The notes: generated by a model not told the origin, from the sequence alone. A stretch of DNA of 13,160 bases from Methylovulum sp. (GCA_004299465.1 SCST01000754.1:1-13160); one strand, 5' to 3'; shown: positions 1 through 8,631, numbered from the stretch's first letter. Made by a program: numbers and translations.

Positions 1-1594
1 CGAAGAAATAGCCGCCTTGTTCCAGCCACGCAAACAGTTCCGCACCGTTTTCACGCATCCTGTCCTGGACATAGATTTTTTCTTCCTGGTCTCGCGAGAA
101 AGCGAGGTCTAGGCGGGTCAACACGCCGCTGGCTCGCATCGTTTCCAATTCTTCTCGGTAGATAAAATCGGTCGCGGCGTTGCGGTCGCCGAAGAACAGC
201 CAGTTTTTGCCCGGCGCACAGCGGTACTGGCGTTCTTGCAGGAAGGCCCGGAACGGCGCGATGCCGGTGCCGGGGCCGACCATGATCATCGGCACGCTGT
301 CATCTTCAGGGACCCTGAAGACTTTATTCGGCGTGAAGAAGCAGCGCACGTCGGTGGTTTCGTCAACCAAGTCGGCGAGGAAGGTCGAGCATACGCCTTT
401 GTGCCGGCGGCCGTAGCTTTCGTAGCGCACGCTCGCCACCGTCAAATGCACGCTGTCGGGATACAGCTTGCTGCTCGATGAAATAGAATAGGCGCGATGC
501 TGCAAAGGTTTCAGCAGCGCGATGAATTCGGCCGCCGAGAATTCGCAGTTTGCGCATTGCAACAACAAGTCCAGCGTATCGCGTCCCCATAAGTAATCGG
601 CCAGCCGCTCTTTATCGCCGGCTTCGAGAAGGCCGTTGAGTTCCTGGTTGCCGGAGCGTTTGGCGATTTCTTCGAGCAATTCCTTGCTGGGTGACTTGAT
701 TTCAAAATGCGTGCGCAAGGCTTCCTTCAACGGCATGAGTTCGCCGTTGACGGGTTCTTCTTCATCGCCGTTGCAACCGATAGCGTTGAGAATGTCAGCA
801 ACCAGTTCGGGGCAATTGGCCGGGAAAACGCATAAGGCATCGCCGGCTTCGTAGCTTAAGCCGGAACCTGCAATCGATAGCTCATAGTGTCTCGTCTCTT
901 TCGATGATGACGGGTCGGTGACGACGCGGTTAACTGATAGTTTGGCGGGGAAGGGGTTTTTGCGGGTGTATTGCGGTTTTTCATGGGCGGCTGGAGACGT
1001 ATCGACCACTGTTGCCGTTGTTGCGCCGCCGGCCATCTGCGGTATGACTTCGCTAATCCACGCTTCGGCAGGCTCTTCGAAATCGACGTCGCAGTCTGTG
1101 CGCGGATATACCCGTTTTGCACCGAGTTCCGCGAGTCGGTTGTCCCAATCTTTACCGGCCTGGCAAAATAAATCGTAGCTGGTGTCGCCTAGTGCCAATA
1201 CGGAATACTGCATATCGGTAAGCTTTGGAGCGCTGTCGGCAGCCATCGTGTCCCATAACATTTGGGCGTTATCGGGCATTTCACCTTCGCCATAGGTGCT
1301 GGTGATAATGAGCAAATAGTCCATTGCGGCCAGCGCATCGGCTTCAACTTCATCCATGCTTTTGACCACGGGTTTTAGGCCGTGGGCTTTTGCGGCGGTT
1401 GCGGCATCATTGGCGACGGCTTCGGCATTACCGGTCTGGCTGCCGTAAAGTATATTAATGATGCGGACATCTGCCGGGTTGACGGAGCCGGTGCTTTGAA
1501 TCATATGGGTGTGCATGCCGGCAAAAAAGCCGCTTAGCCATGCGCGTTGGCTTGCACTGTAAGGCGCGTCTAACGGAATATGAGGTATTTTCAT
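1..1594 (-). CDS. cysJ: CysJ-like NADPH diflavin reductase (sulfite reductase flavoprotein alpha subunit type), 3' end cut by window
   Basis: The protein passes electrons from NADPH through FAD and FMN to an acceptor; in CysJ that acceptor is the sulfite reductase haemoprotein CysI. The frame is open from ATG 1594-1592 to the left edge, giving 531 residues. E. coli CysJ has 599, so about 70 C-terminal residues are probably missing. Visible parts: a short N-terminal segment typical of the family (AQRAW-like SQRAWLSGFFAG, 15-26), a flavodoxin domain with the FMN phosphate loop YGSQTGNAE (50-58), TYGEGEMPDNA (100-110) and LALGDTSYDLF (133-143), the FAD motif RAYSISSS (367-374), the NADPH pyrophosphate motif VGPGTGIAPFRAF (439-451) and FFGDRN (467-472). 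The Shine-Dalgarno sequence is weak. The gene lies 83 bp downstream of gltB on the same strand, so cotranscription is plausible. TYGEGE and RAYSIS also occur in P450-reductase-like and other diflavin enzymes, so the true acceptor is not settled and cysI is not in view. Confidence 0.88.
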   Translation of the reverse strand, partial: MKIPHIPLDAPYSASQRAWLSGFFAGMHTHMIQSTGSVNPADVRIINILYGSQTGNAEAVANDAATAAKAHGLKPVVKSMDEVEADALAAMDYLLIITSTYGEGEMPDNAQMLWDTMAADSAPKLTDMQYSVLALGDTSYDLFCQAGKDWDNRLAELGAKRVYPRTDCDVDFEEPAEAWISEVIPQMAGGATTATVVDTSPAAHEKPQYTRKNPFPAKLSVNRVVTDPSSSKETRHYELSIAGSGLSYEAGDALCVFPANCPELVADILNAIGCNGDEEEPVNGELMPLKEALRTHFEIKSPSKELLEEIAKRSGNQELNGLLEAGDKERLADYLWGRDTLDLLLQCANCEFSAAEFIALLKPLQHRAYSISSSSKLYPDSVHLTVASVRYESYGRRHKGVCSTFLADLVDETTDVRCFFTPNKVFRVPEDDSVPMIMVGPGTGIAPFRAFLQERQYRCAPGKNWLFFGDRNAATDFIYREELETMRASGVLTRLDLAFSRDQEEKIYVQDRMRENGAELFAWLEQGGYFF

Positions 1595-1625
1595 TTAAGT
1601 CACTGATTGCGATTTTTGTATCAGC

Positions 1626-1648
1626 ATCCCCACGGCAGACGTGGGGAT
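1626..1648 (-). other. Perfect hairpin between gltB and cysJ
   Basis: On the minus strand the arms ATCCCCACG and CGTGGGGAT (9 bp, perfect) enclose a 5-nt loop TCTGC. The hairpin lies 29 nt after the gltB stop and about 30 nt before the cysJ start. No U-run follows it on either strand, so it is not a standard intrinsic terminator. An mRNA-processing or stabilising stem, or an attenuation element between the two cistrons, would fit. Its role is inferred only from position. Confidence 0.55.
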
Positions 1649-1677
1649 ACGGGTATAGAGGTATGAGATGCGCAGGT

Positions 1678-4600
1678 TTAAGCCGCTTGTTCGGCCAGCA
1701 TGCTTTGAACAATACCCAATCCGACAAGCCCGGCCAGGTATTCTTCGACGGCGGGAATGCCGGCCAAGGCCTGCCTGTTGATGGCTTCCTGTTCGATAAT
1801 CCACGCGGTGGAGCCTATCGAATAAATGCTTTGTACGGAACGGTTAATCAATGCGGTTTTGTAATCATTGAGGCGCTTGCCGGCAAGCAGCCAGGCAAGC
1901 TGGTCGTCACTGTAATTGCTGTAAGCTTCGCGAGTCGTTTTGACCAGGGCTTCCTGCAATTTGCGCGGGCGTTCCGTGATGATTTTATGCGCCGCTTGCT
2001 CAATATGGTTTTGTGTGCGCAGCATTTCAGGCAGGTGTTTCAGGCTTTCACGGGCGACCTGCTGGGCTTTTTCGAGTACGGCAAAACTGTTGATCAGTTT
2101 AAACGTCAATTGCGTATCCGTTGAGCCGTAATCGGGAATGACGCCGCCGAATAAAGGTTCTGCATGCCGGTATGCGTGCTTGACTTGGTCTATCTGCAGG
2201 CGCGCCAATTCCAGCGCTAATTCCTCGATGATTTCCTTGCGGTCGAGTGATTGTTGCAGGTAATGCGCGGTTTGGGTTTTATACAGCCACAACGGCACGG
2301 CGAATTTAAAGTGCTTGCGCTCAGCCGCCCAGTTATTGAGCAGGTTGCGGGCCTTGCTGGAATTGGCGTACTCGGTATGTTGTTCGAGCATCGCCAGGAT
2401 AAATTGCTCATGCGCGCGGGCGCTGTCGGTGTCTTCGTCCAGGTTGTGCAGTTCAACGGAGGATTTGTCGTACAGTTTTTCGAGACGGTTTTCAGGGTCG
2501 TACTGGTAAGCATTACCGCCGGACATGCCGTTGCAGAAGCCTTTGCCGAACCCGCCGATATTCAATACCGCGCCGTTGGTCATGTATTCGCAGGCAAAAT
2601 CGCCGACGCCTTCGACGACGGCCATTGCGCCGGAATTCCTGACCGCAAACCGGTCGCCGGCTTCGCCATTGATGAAGGCCTTGCCGCCGGTTGCGCCGAA
2701 CAGCGCAAAGTTGCCGATCAGGACGTTATTGCCGGGCGTCTTGATGCCGCCGCCGGGCGATTCGACGACGATAACGCCGCCGCAAGCCGATTTGCCTACG
2801 CCGTCATTGCAAGTACCGAGATGCTCCATGCGCATACCGTCATTCAGGAAGGCGGCATAGCTTTGTCCCGCCGAGCCGTGCGTGCGGATAACCACGCTGT
2901 CGGGCGCAAGGTAACGGCGGCCGTTCGTGTGCGTATAGATGATCTTCGAATCGGCGACCTGCTGTTCGGTCAGTTCGTAAGTCAGCAGCCGCTCGATGTC
3001 GATAGCCGCCTGGCCGCCGACGGTTTTATTGCAGTTGTTCAGCTTAAAGCCGCTGCCTTCGATAACAAGCTGCTCTTGCTTGCCGGCGATCAGCGTTGCC
3101 TTGACCTGTTCAATGATGCTGGCGTCGATATTAAAGCTGGCTTCGAGGTAAATCGGCTTGGCGATTTTAACGACATCAACTTGGGCCAGCATTTTGTCCA
3201 GGTTGATCTGGCCTATCATGGCCGGGTGGTTGATCAAGTGCAATAAGCCGGTTTTTCCGCGTATTTCCTCAAGGCTTCGGAAACCCAGCATCGCCAGTAT
3301 TTCCCTGACTTCATGCGCCAGGTTCATGAAGTATTGCGCGAGTACGCGCGCATCGCCTTTAAACTCTTCATGCGCGGTGGTTAAGCCGGCCGGGCATTTG
3401 ATATTGCAGTTTTTCGCCATCACGCAACGCAGCATCATTAAGGCCGTCGTGCCGAACTCGAATGAGTCCGCACCCAGGATCGCGGATTTAACGACGTCCA
3501 TGCCGCTTTGATGCGCGCCGCTGCAACGCAATACCACCTTGTCGCGCAAGCCGTTGACAGCGAGCGCCTGGTGGACTTCGGCGATGCCGATTTCCGGCGA
3601 GCGGCCGCTGTTTTTCAGGCTGGTGACGGCCGCAGCGCCGGTGCCGCCGGTGTTGCCGGCGACATTGATGACGTCTGCGCCGGCTTTGGCGACGCCGACG
3701 GCAATCGTGCCTATGCCTTCCGACGACACCAGTTTGACGCCGACTTTAACGCGCGCGGCTTTGGCGTCATGGATCAGTTGTCCTAAGTCTTCGATGGAAT
3801 AGGTGTCGTGATGCGGCGGCGGGCTGACCAGTTCGACTTTGGGCGTGCCGCCGCGCAATGACGCGATTTCGACCGATACTTTGGCGGCCGGTAATTGCCC
3901 GCCTTCGCCGGGCTTTGCGCCTTGCGCGATCTTGATCTCGATTTCTTTAATGGTCGGGTCGGCCAGGTAGCCGGCCCAGACGCCGAAGCGTCCCGATGCA
4001 AACTGCTTGATTTTGCAGGAGCGCAAGCTGTTAAAGCGGCTGGAATGCTCGCCGCCTTCGCCGGAGTTGCTGAGCGCGCCGACGATATTGGTGCCTAGCG
4101 CAACCGCTTCGTGAGCTTCCGCCAATAACGCACCGTGGCTCATTGCACCGGAAGCCAGCGTCGCGGTAATCTCGTGTGCGGCTTGCACGTCGCTTAACGC
4201 AATCGGGTCGCGGGCGGTTTGTATCGTGTCGAGATAATTTGCCAGCAAGCTGCCCGCCGTGTCGGCAAGCGTTAATATAACGGCATCCTCAGCTATAAAC
4301 AGGCTGAACCCGGTATCCTGGAAGCGGTTTTTAAAATGCGCGGCCAGTTCTTCCAGGCGCTGGGCGGATGCGTTGTTGGTCAGTTCAATCCGGTAGGCGT
4401 CGCCGTTTTTGCTTAGCTTTAAGCCGCGAATCAGGTAGTTGATATTGCCGCGGAGGTTCTGCTTTCCCAGGATACGGTCGAAATCCGCACGATTTACGGC
4501 CTGTGTGACATCGGCCGGGAAGTCCATGATGTCGCGTAATGCGGCCGGCCGGGAATCGCGCTCGAGATACAGGTTTTTCGCAAAGCTGCGGTAAGCCGGC

Positions 4601-7263
4601 GTGATGCCGAAACTGTCGATTTGTTCATCGCTGCGTTTGCCATAACCGAGGTCAATATAGGCGGTATCGCTGGCGACGGGCGATTTTTCGGGGATGTATA
4701 AAATTGCCTCGTCGGTCATGTTGATATATTCCCTGACCGCCGTATTGCCGTAGGAATGGCCGGCGCCGTCCTGGCGCTCCTTGAATAGCCCTAAGAAAGG
4801 AATATCTTTTTCTTCGCGTACGGCTAGCGCTTTTTGATGCCACTCGGCGGCGCTGGCGGCAATATCGGCATAACGCACGCCGCCGACGGACGCGTGTATA
4901 TTTGGGAAATAAGCCGTTAATTTAGGCTCATCGGTATCGAGATAATTGGATTCGAAAAATTCGCCGCCGATATAGCTCTCAACGGTACACAGGCCGAATT
5001 TCCCCATTGTCTTCATCAGCGATTTTTCCGCGCCTTTCTGGAATTTATCGAGGATTTTTTGCTGTTCTCCGGGTGCGTAATGGCTGATGACGCGGTTATG
5101 CACGCTGATAGGGCAGATGGCCGATGCGCCGAAGCCCAGGATGGTTGCAATATCGTGCGGGCTGGCTGCTTGCCCGGTTTCCGCAATCAATGACGAATTA
5201 AAACGCAGGCCCTGCCTGACGAGTTGCTGGTTGGCGGCGGCGATCATCAGCAGCGCCGGAATGGCCGCCCGGTCTTTGCTGATGTTGATGTCGCTTAAAA
5301 TGATGATGCCGGTGTTGTTTTTTGCCGCCTGTTCGACCTGCTCGCAAACCGCGGTTAAAGCCTGCTCCAGGTTATATTCGTTTTGCTTGGCGTCGTTAAA
5401 GTCAGGCGTGTACAGCATGGCTAGCGTTACCGTGCTGACGGCGGACTGCCGCTTGATTTGCTCCAACTGGGTGCGTTGCAGGACAGGCGTTTCGATCACC
5501 AGCTGCTTGCTGTATTCATCGGAAAAATTGGGTTTTGCGCCCAACGCGACGCGCAAGCTCATACCGTCGCTTTCGCGTATCGAATCCAGCGGCGGGTTGG
5601 TGACTTGCGCAAAACGCTGGCTGAAATAGCGCGACATGCCGCCTTCCGCGCCGGATAAGGCATTAGGCGCGATGCCGTAACCCATTGCCGAGACTTTTTC
5701 CATACCGGTTGCGAGCATGGGATCCAGCAGGAATTTGAAGCTTTCCTGGTTCAAGGAATAGGCGGTATGTTGCTGGTCTATATTAAAGGCATGCTCGTTA
5801 TCGAGTTCGGACAATTCGACTTTCGGCAGTTCGGCGAGATGCATGCAACGCTGTGCGAGCAAGGCCTGGTAATCTTTTTCGCCGGCCAAGCGTTCCATGA
5901 CCTGGTGGCTGTTGTAAGCCTCGCCGGTGCTGTGGTCGAAATACAGCATGCCGCCCGCTTCAATACGGCCGCGTTTCAGGATCTCTTTGGGCGGGAAGTC
6001 GATTTGTCCCGCTTCGGACATCACGGCGAGATAATTGCCGGTTTCGACCGAACGTAGTGGGCGCAGGCCCAAACGGTCCAGGCGCGCGCCGACGCGGATG
6101 CCGTCGTAGAAAATCAATGCCGCGGGGCCGTCGTTTTTTTCTTCATAGAGGCTGAAATATTCCAGCATCGCGCGAACCTCGGGCGATAATGTCGTGTCGT
6201 TTTCCCAGGCGGGCGGCATCATCGCGAGCACCGCGGTGACAATATCCATATTGTCTTCGTTGATACGGCGGGACAGCGTTTGGTCCAGGCGGCCTGAGTC
6301 TGATTGGCCGCATGGGAAAATGACATGTTTATTGTTCTGGCGGGCTATCGCGTTTTCGCTTAAGCGGTTTTTCTTATCGGTGTTGAGCTCACCGTTATGC
6401 GCCATATAGCGGAACGGTTGCGCCATAATCGTCGCGGGCGCGGTATTGGTCGAAAAACGGGTATGGAAAAATAAGGTGCTGATTTCGTGATCGGTATCGT
6501 ACAGGTCTTTAAAATACGGGATGACTTCAAACGAGTTCAGCCGGCCTTTGTAAACCTGGGTGCGTGAACTCATCGATAACGGATAAAAGCCATCCAGTTC
6601 AGGACGGGTAAAGCCTTCCACTTCAATGCCCAGCAAGGCTTTCTGTATATATTTTTCAAACTCATCGTGCGATGCGTCTTTCAGGTCGTCAGGGCGGACG
6701 AATACGCACTGCTTGATCGGGAATTGGGCTTTTAATGCAGCTTCATTAAGGACGTTGTTATCGACGGGAATAACGCGCCATAGGATAATCGGCAACTCCG
6801 CAGTTTTAAAATGGCGTTCAACGAGTTCCTGTGCCGCAGAATCATAGTGGTCGTGATCTTCCGGGAAAAAGAAATTGGCGACGCCGAAGCGCCCCGCTTC
6901 AAGCGTAGCTATCCCGGTGATTTTACGGAAGAATTTGAGGGATAAATCAATGTTAACGCCGGCCCCGTCACCAATGCCTTCCGCGCTCATGCCGCCGCGA
7001 TGCGGTATCGTGCATAAGGCTTCATGGGATTTAACCAAAAGGTCGTGAGTTTGTATGCTTTTTTTGTGCGTGATAAAACCTACGCCGCAGCTGTCCTGGG
7101 AGAGCTCTGCGTTATAAAGCATGGGTTCTTGATTACCTAATCGGGAATTTTTGTTCATTGATACAGCCCGTTCTTCTAGTTGTGCCTTTACCCTGTTATA
7201 AAGAGTACGGCGTTTAGCGTCGTTTTTTTGTTGTAATGCGCGCAGTGTCGGTGTAAAACTCAT
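1678..7263 (-). CDS. gltB: Long, divergent glutamate synthase (GOGAT) large subunit
   Basis: Glutamate synthase makes two glutamates from glutamine and 2-oxoglutarate and works with GS in ammonia assimilation. Domains seen in order: class II glutaminase with nucleophile Cys59 (SQDSCGVGF), PHRGG (87-91), RFSTNT (269-274), HNGELNT (289-295) and LDRLGLRP (395-402); a central domain with FAQVTNPPLDSIRE (551-564); an FMN barrel with GAMSHG (1039-1044), SNSGEGGE (1065-1072), GAKPGEGGQLP (1115-1125), SPPPHHDTYSIEDL (1147-1160) and GGTGA (1206-1210); and a GXGXG domain with GSAGQS (1463-1468), FGATGG (1522-1527) and GMSGG (1579-1583). The length of 1861 compares with about 1480-1530 in common bacterial GltB. 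The excess is mostly a larger pre-FMN linker (about 800-1015) and a helical tail (about 1670-1861). The [3Fe-4S] cysteines are C1280, C1286 and C1290, spaced x5 and x3 rather than the usual x5 and x4. The start is uncertain: in-frame ATGs at 7158 and 7122 would also leave a propeptide before Cys59. No gltD is adjacent. Confidence 0.93.
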   Translation of the reverse strand: MSFTPTLRALQQKNDAKRRTLYNRVKAQLEERAVSMNKNSRLGNQEPMLYNAELSQDSCGVGFITHKKSIQTHDLLVKSHEALCTIPHRGGMSAEGIGDGAGVNIDLSLKFFRKITGIATLEAGRFGVANFFFPEDHDHYDSAAQELVERHFKTAELPIILWRVIPVDNNVLNEAALKAQFPIKQCVFVRPDDLKDASHDEFEKYIQKALLGIEVEGFTRPELDGFYPLSMSSRTQVYKGRLNSFEVIPYFKDLYDTDHEISTLFFHTRFSTNTAPATIMAQPFRYMAHNGELNTDKKNRLSENAIARQNNKHVIFPCGQSDSGRLDQTLSRRINEDNMDIVTAVLAMMPPAWENDTTLSPEVRAMLEYFSLYEEKNDGPAALIFYDGIRVGARLDRLGLRPLRSVETGNYLAVMSEAGQIDFPPKEILKRGRIEAGGMLYFDHSTGEAYNSHQVMERLAGEKDYQALLAQRCMHLAELPKVELSELDNEHAFNIDQQHTAYSLNQESFKFLLDPMLATGMEKVSAMGYGIAPNALSGAEGGMSRYFSQRFAQVTNPPLDSIRESDGMSLRVALGAKPNFSDEYSKQLVIETPVLQRTQLEQIKRQSAVSTVTLAMLYTPDFNDAKQNEYNLEQALTAVCEQVEQAAKNNTGIIILSDINISKDRAAIPALLMIAAANQQLVRQGLRFNSSLIAETGQAASPHDIATILGFGASAICPISVHNRVISHYAPGEQQKILDKFQKGAEKSLMKTMGKFGLCTVESYIGGEFFESNYLDTDEPKLTAYFPNIHASVGGVRYADIAASAAEWHQKALAVREEKDIPFLGLFKERQDGAGHSYGNTAVREYINMTDEAILYIPEKSPVASDTAYIDLGYGKRSDEQIDSFGITPAYRSFAKNLYLERDSRPAALRDIMDFPADVTQAVNRADFDRILGKQNLRGNINYLIRGLKLSKNGDAYRIELTNNASAQRLEELAAHFKNRFQDTGFSLFIAEDAVILTLADTAGSLLANYLDTIQTARDPIALSDVQAAHEITATLASGAMSHGALLAEAHEAVALGTNIVGALSNSGEGGEHSSRFNSLRSCKIKQFASGRFGVWAGYLADPTIKEIEIKIAQGAKPGEGGQLPAAKVSVEIASLRGGTPKVELVSPPPHHDTYSIEDLGQLIHDAKAARVKVGVKLVSSEGIGTIAVGVAKAGADVINVAGNTGGTGAAAVTSLKNSGRSPEIGIAEVHQALAVNGLRDKVVLRCSGAHQSGMDVVKSAILGADSFEFGTTALMMLRCVMAKNCNIKCPAGLTTAHEEFKGDARVLAQYFMNLAHEVREILAMLGFRSLEEIRGKTGLLHLINHPAMIGQINLDKMLAQVDVVKIAKPIYLEASFNIDASIIEQVKATLIAGKQEQLVIEGSGFKLNNCNKTVGGQAAIDIERLLTYELTEQQVADSKIIYTHTNGRRYLAPDSVVIRTHGSAGQSYAAFLNDGMRMEHLGTCNDGVGKSACGGVIVVESPGGGIKTPGNNVLIGNFALFGATGGKAFINGEAGDRFAVRNSGAMAVVEGVGDFACEYMTNGAVLNIGGFGKGFCNGMSGGNAYQYDPENRLEKLYDKSSVELHNLDEDTDSARAHEQFILAMLEQHTEYANSSKARNLLNNWAAERKHFKFAVPLWLYKTQTAHYLQQSLDRKEIIEELALELARLQIDQVKHAYRHAEPLFGGVIPDYGSTDTQLTFKLINSFAVLEKAQQVARESLKHLPEMLRTQNHIEQAAHKIITERPRKLQEALVKTTREAYSNYSDDQLAWLLAGKRLNDYKTALINRSVQSIYSIGSTAWIIEQEAINRQALAGIPAVEEYLAGLVGLGIVQSMLAEQAA

Positions 7264-7314
7264 GCAGAACCACGACGAACCTTTCAGATAAATTTCATTT
7301 AGCGAAACCCGACA

Positions 7315-7343
7315 ATTGTAATACAGTCAGGCTTATCTGTCAC
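7315..7343 (-). promoter_or_regulatory. Sigma70-type promoter for gltB
   Basis: On the minus strand, -35 GTGACA (7338-7343, 5 of 6 to TTGACA) and -10 TACAAT (7315-7320, 5 of 6 to TATAAT) are separated by exactly 17 bp. Transcription would begin near 7308, giving a leader of about 45 nt before ATG 7263. This makes the long start reachable. The 142-bp gap is shared with the divergent ubiF gene, and I saw no sigma54 (-24/-12) box in it. The call rests on consensus match and position. Confidence 0.55.
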
Positions 7344-7405
7344 ATGGTGATCGTGTTTTAGTCGCGTGGCTTATGAAAATTTAGATTACTTGATAGTTGA
7401 TTAAT

Positions 7406-8626
7406 ATGAAAGAAATTTTTGATGTCGTTGTTGTTGGTGGTGGCATGGTGGGCGCCGCTGTAGCCTGCAGCCTGGGTGGCAGCGCTTTGAAGGTGGCGGT
7501 TATCGAAAGTTCGCCGCCACTGCCGTTTGCTGCCGACCAGGCGCATGATTTACGGGTTTCCGCGCTCAGCATTGCGTCAAAAAACATCATGGAGACCGTT
7601 GGCGCGTGGAACGGCGTCGTTAATCGCCGTTATTGCCCTTTCCGGCGCATGCGGGTCTGGGAAAACGAGGGTGATACCGAGTTTTGCAGTGATGATATTA
7701 ATTATCCCGAATTGGGCTATATCGTCGAGAACCGCATCACGCAACTGGCTTTGCTGGACCGTTTGCAGGATTTTGCCAATATTGAACTGATATGTCCCGC
7801 AACTATTAGCAATATCCGTTATTGCGCCGGAAACCTTAGCGAGCTGGAGTTGGGTGATGGCCGGATACTGGCGGCAAAAGTCCTGGTCGCGGCCGATGGC
7901 GGCCAGTCCAGGGTCAGGCAATGCGTGGGCCTGGGCGTAACCAGTTGGGATTATGAGCAGCATGCCCTGGTGATTTATATTGAAACGGCATACGGTCAGC
8001 AGGATATAACCTGGCAGCGTTTTGTGCCCAGCGGGCCGCAGGCGTTTTTGCCGTTGACCGGGCATTACGGGTCTATCGTCTGGTATAACTCGCCGGATGA
8101 GGTGAACCGTTTAAAGGCTTTGCCTTATGACGCATTGAAGGACGAATTGGTCGCCGCATTCCCTGATTGCCTGGGTCAGGTCAACCAGGTGCTGGGTACG
8201 GCGAGTTTTCCGCTACGCCGCCAACACGCCCAGCATTATGTCAAACCCGGTGTGGCCTTGGTTGGCGACGCGGCGCATACCATTAATCCGTTGGCGGGGC
8301 AGGGCGTTAATATCGGTTTGCTGGATGCGGCGGCATTGGCCGAGGTATTGCTTGAGGCGACTACTAACGGCTGTTTTGATATTGCCGATTTGGCCGTGTT
8401 AAAGCGTTATGAACGGATGCGCCGTATTGAGAATTTAAAAATGATGACGGTCATGGATGTTTTTTACCAGGTTTTCAGTAACGACATCTTGCCGGTGAAG
8501 CTTTTGCGTAATTTGGGCTTGGGGCTGGCCGAGCGGATTTGGCCCGCAAAAAATAAAGTGATGCGCGGTGCGATGGGTTTGGAGGGCCATTTGCCCAAAC
8601 TGGCATTGGGCAAAAAGCTGGTATGA
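7406..8626 (+). CDS. ubiF: UbiF-like FAD-dependent ubiquinone-biosynthesis hydroxylase
   Basis: This is a flavoprotein monooxygenase of the UbiH/UbiF/UbiI/COQ6 family, which hydroxylates the benzoquinol ring of ubiquinone precursors with NAD(P)H and O2. In E. coli UbiF acts at C6 of the demethoxy intermediate. The 406-residue protein has the FAD Rossmann motif VVVVGGGMVG (7-16) with ribose-binding E34, the second motif VAADGGQSRVRQ (161-172), and the FAD-ribityl motif GDAAHTINPLAGQGVN (287-302). Segments PELGYIVENR (101-110), TWQRFVPSGPQAFLPL (202-217) and the C-terminal LLRNLGLGLAERIWP (366-380) resemble E. coli UbiF more than UbiH. I chose ATG 7406 because it directly precedes the beta1 strand; an in-frame TTG at 7397 is a poorer start. 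No strong Shine-Dalgarno is seen. The gene is divergent from gltB and probably monocistronic. Ring-position specificity cannot be decided from motifs. Confidence 0.9.
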   Translation: MKEIFDVVVVGGGMVGAAVACSLGGSALKVAVIESSPPLPFAADQAHDLRVSALSIASKNIMETVGAWNGVVNRRYCPFRRMRVWENEGDTEFCSDDINYPELGYIVENRITQLALLDRLQDFANIELICPATISNIRYCAGNLSELELGDGRILAAKVLVAADGGQSRVRQCVGLGVTSWDYEQHALVIYIETAYGQQDITWQRFVPSGPQAFLPLTGHYGSIVWYNSPDEVNRLKALPYDALKDELVAAFPDCLGQVNQVLGTASFPLRRQHAQHYVKPGVALVGDAAHTINPLAGQGVNIGLLDAAALAEVLLEATTNGCFDIADLAVLKRYERMRRIENLKMMTVMDVFYQVFSNDILPVKLLRNLGLGLAERIWPAKNKVMRGAMGLEGHLPKLALGKKLV

Positions 8627-8631
8627 CCCGC

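Noticed and set aside
363..1122. Several short minus-strand frames suggesting a broken cysJ
   Set aside because: These lie in other frames. The correct frame from 1594 is uninterrupted to the left edge and contains all expected diflavin reductase motifs in order, so there is no frameshift.
1540..2124. 194-codon plus-strand open frame over the gltB end and cysJ start
   Set aside because: It covers the 3' end of gltB and the 5' end of cysJ on the opposite strand and has no recognisable domain.
2251..3246. 331-codon plus-strand open frame inside gltB
   Set aside because: It is antisense to the FMN/GXGXG coding region, whose motifs are unmistakable; its product has no family resemblance and it arises from the codon bias of the gltB strand.
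5087..5629. 180-codon plus-strand open frame inside gltB
   Set aside because: Antisense shadow of the GltB central domain; low-complexity S/A/L-rich product without motifs.
7264..7405. Sigma54/NtrC site upstream of gltB, expected for nitrogen control
   Set aside because: No TGGCAC-N5-TTGCA-like pair was found on the minus strand of the gap; a sigma70-type promoter fits much better.
7577..8065. 162-codon minus-strand frame inside ubiF
   Set aside because: Antisense to the conserved FAD hydroxylase coding sequence, with no start context and no motif.
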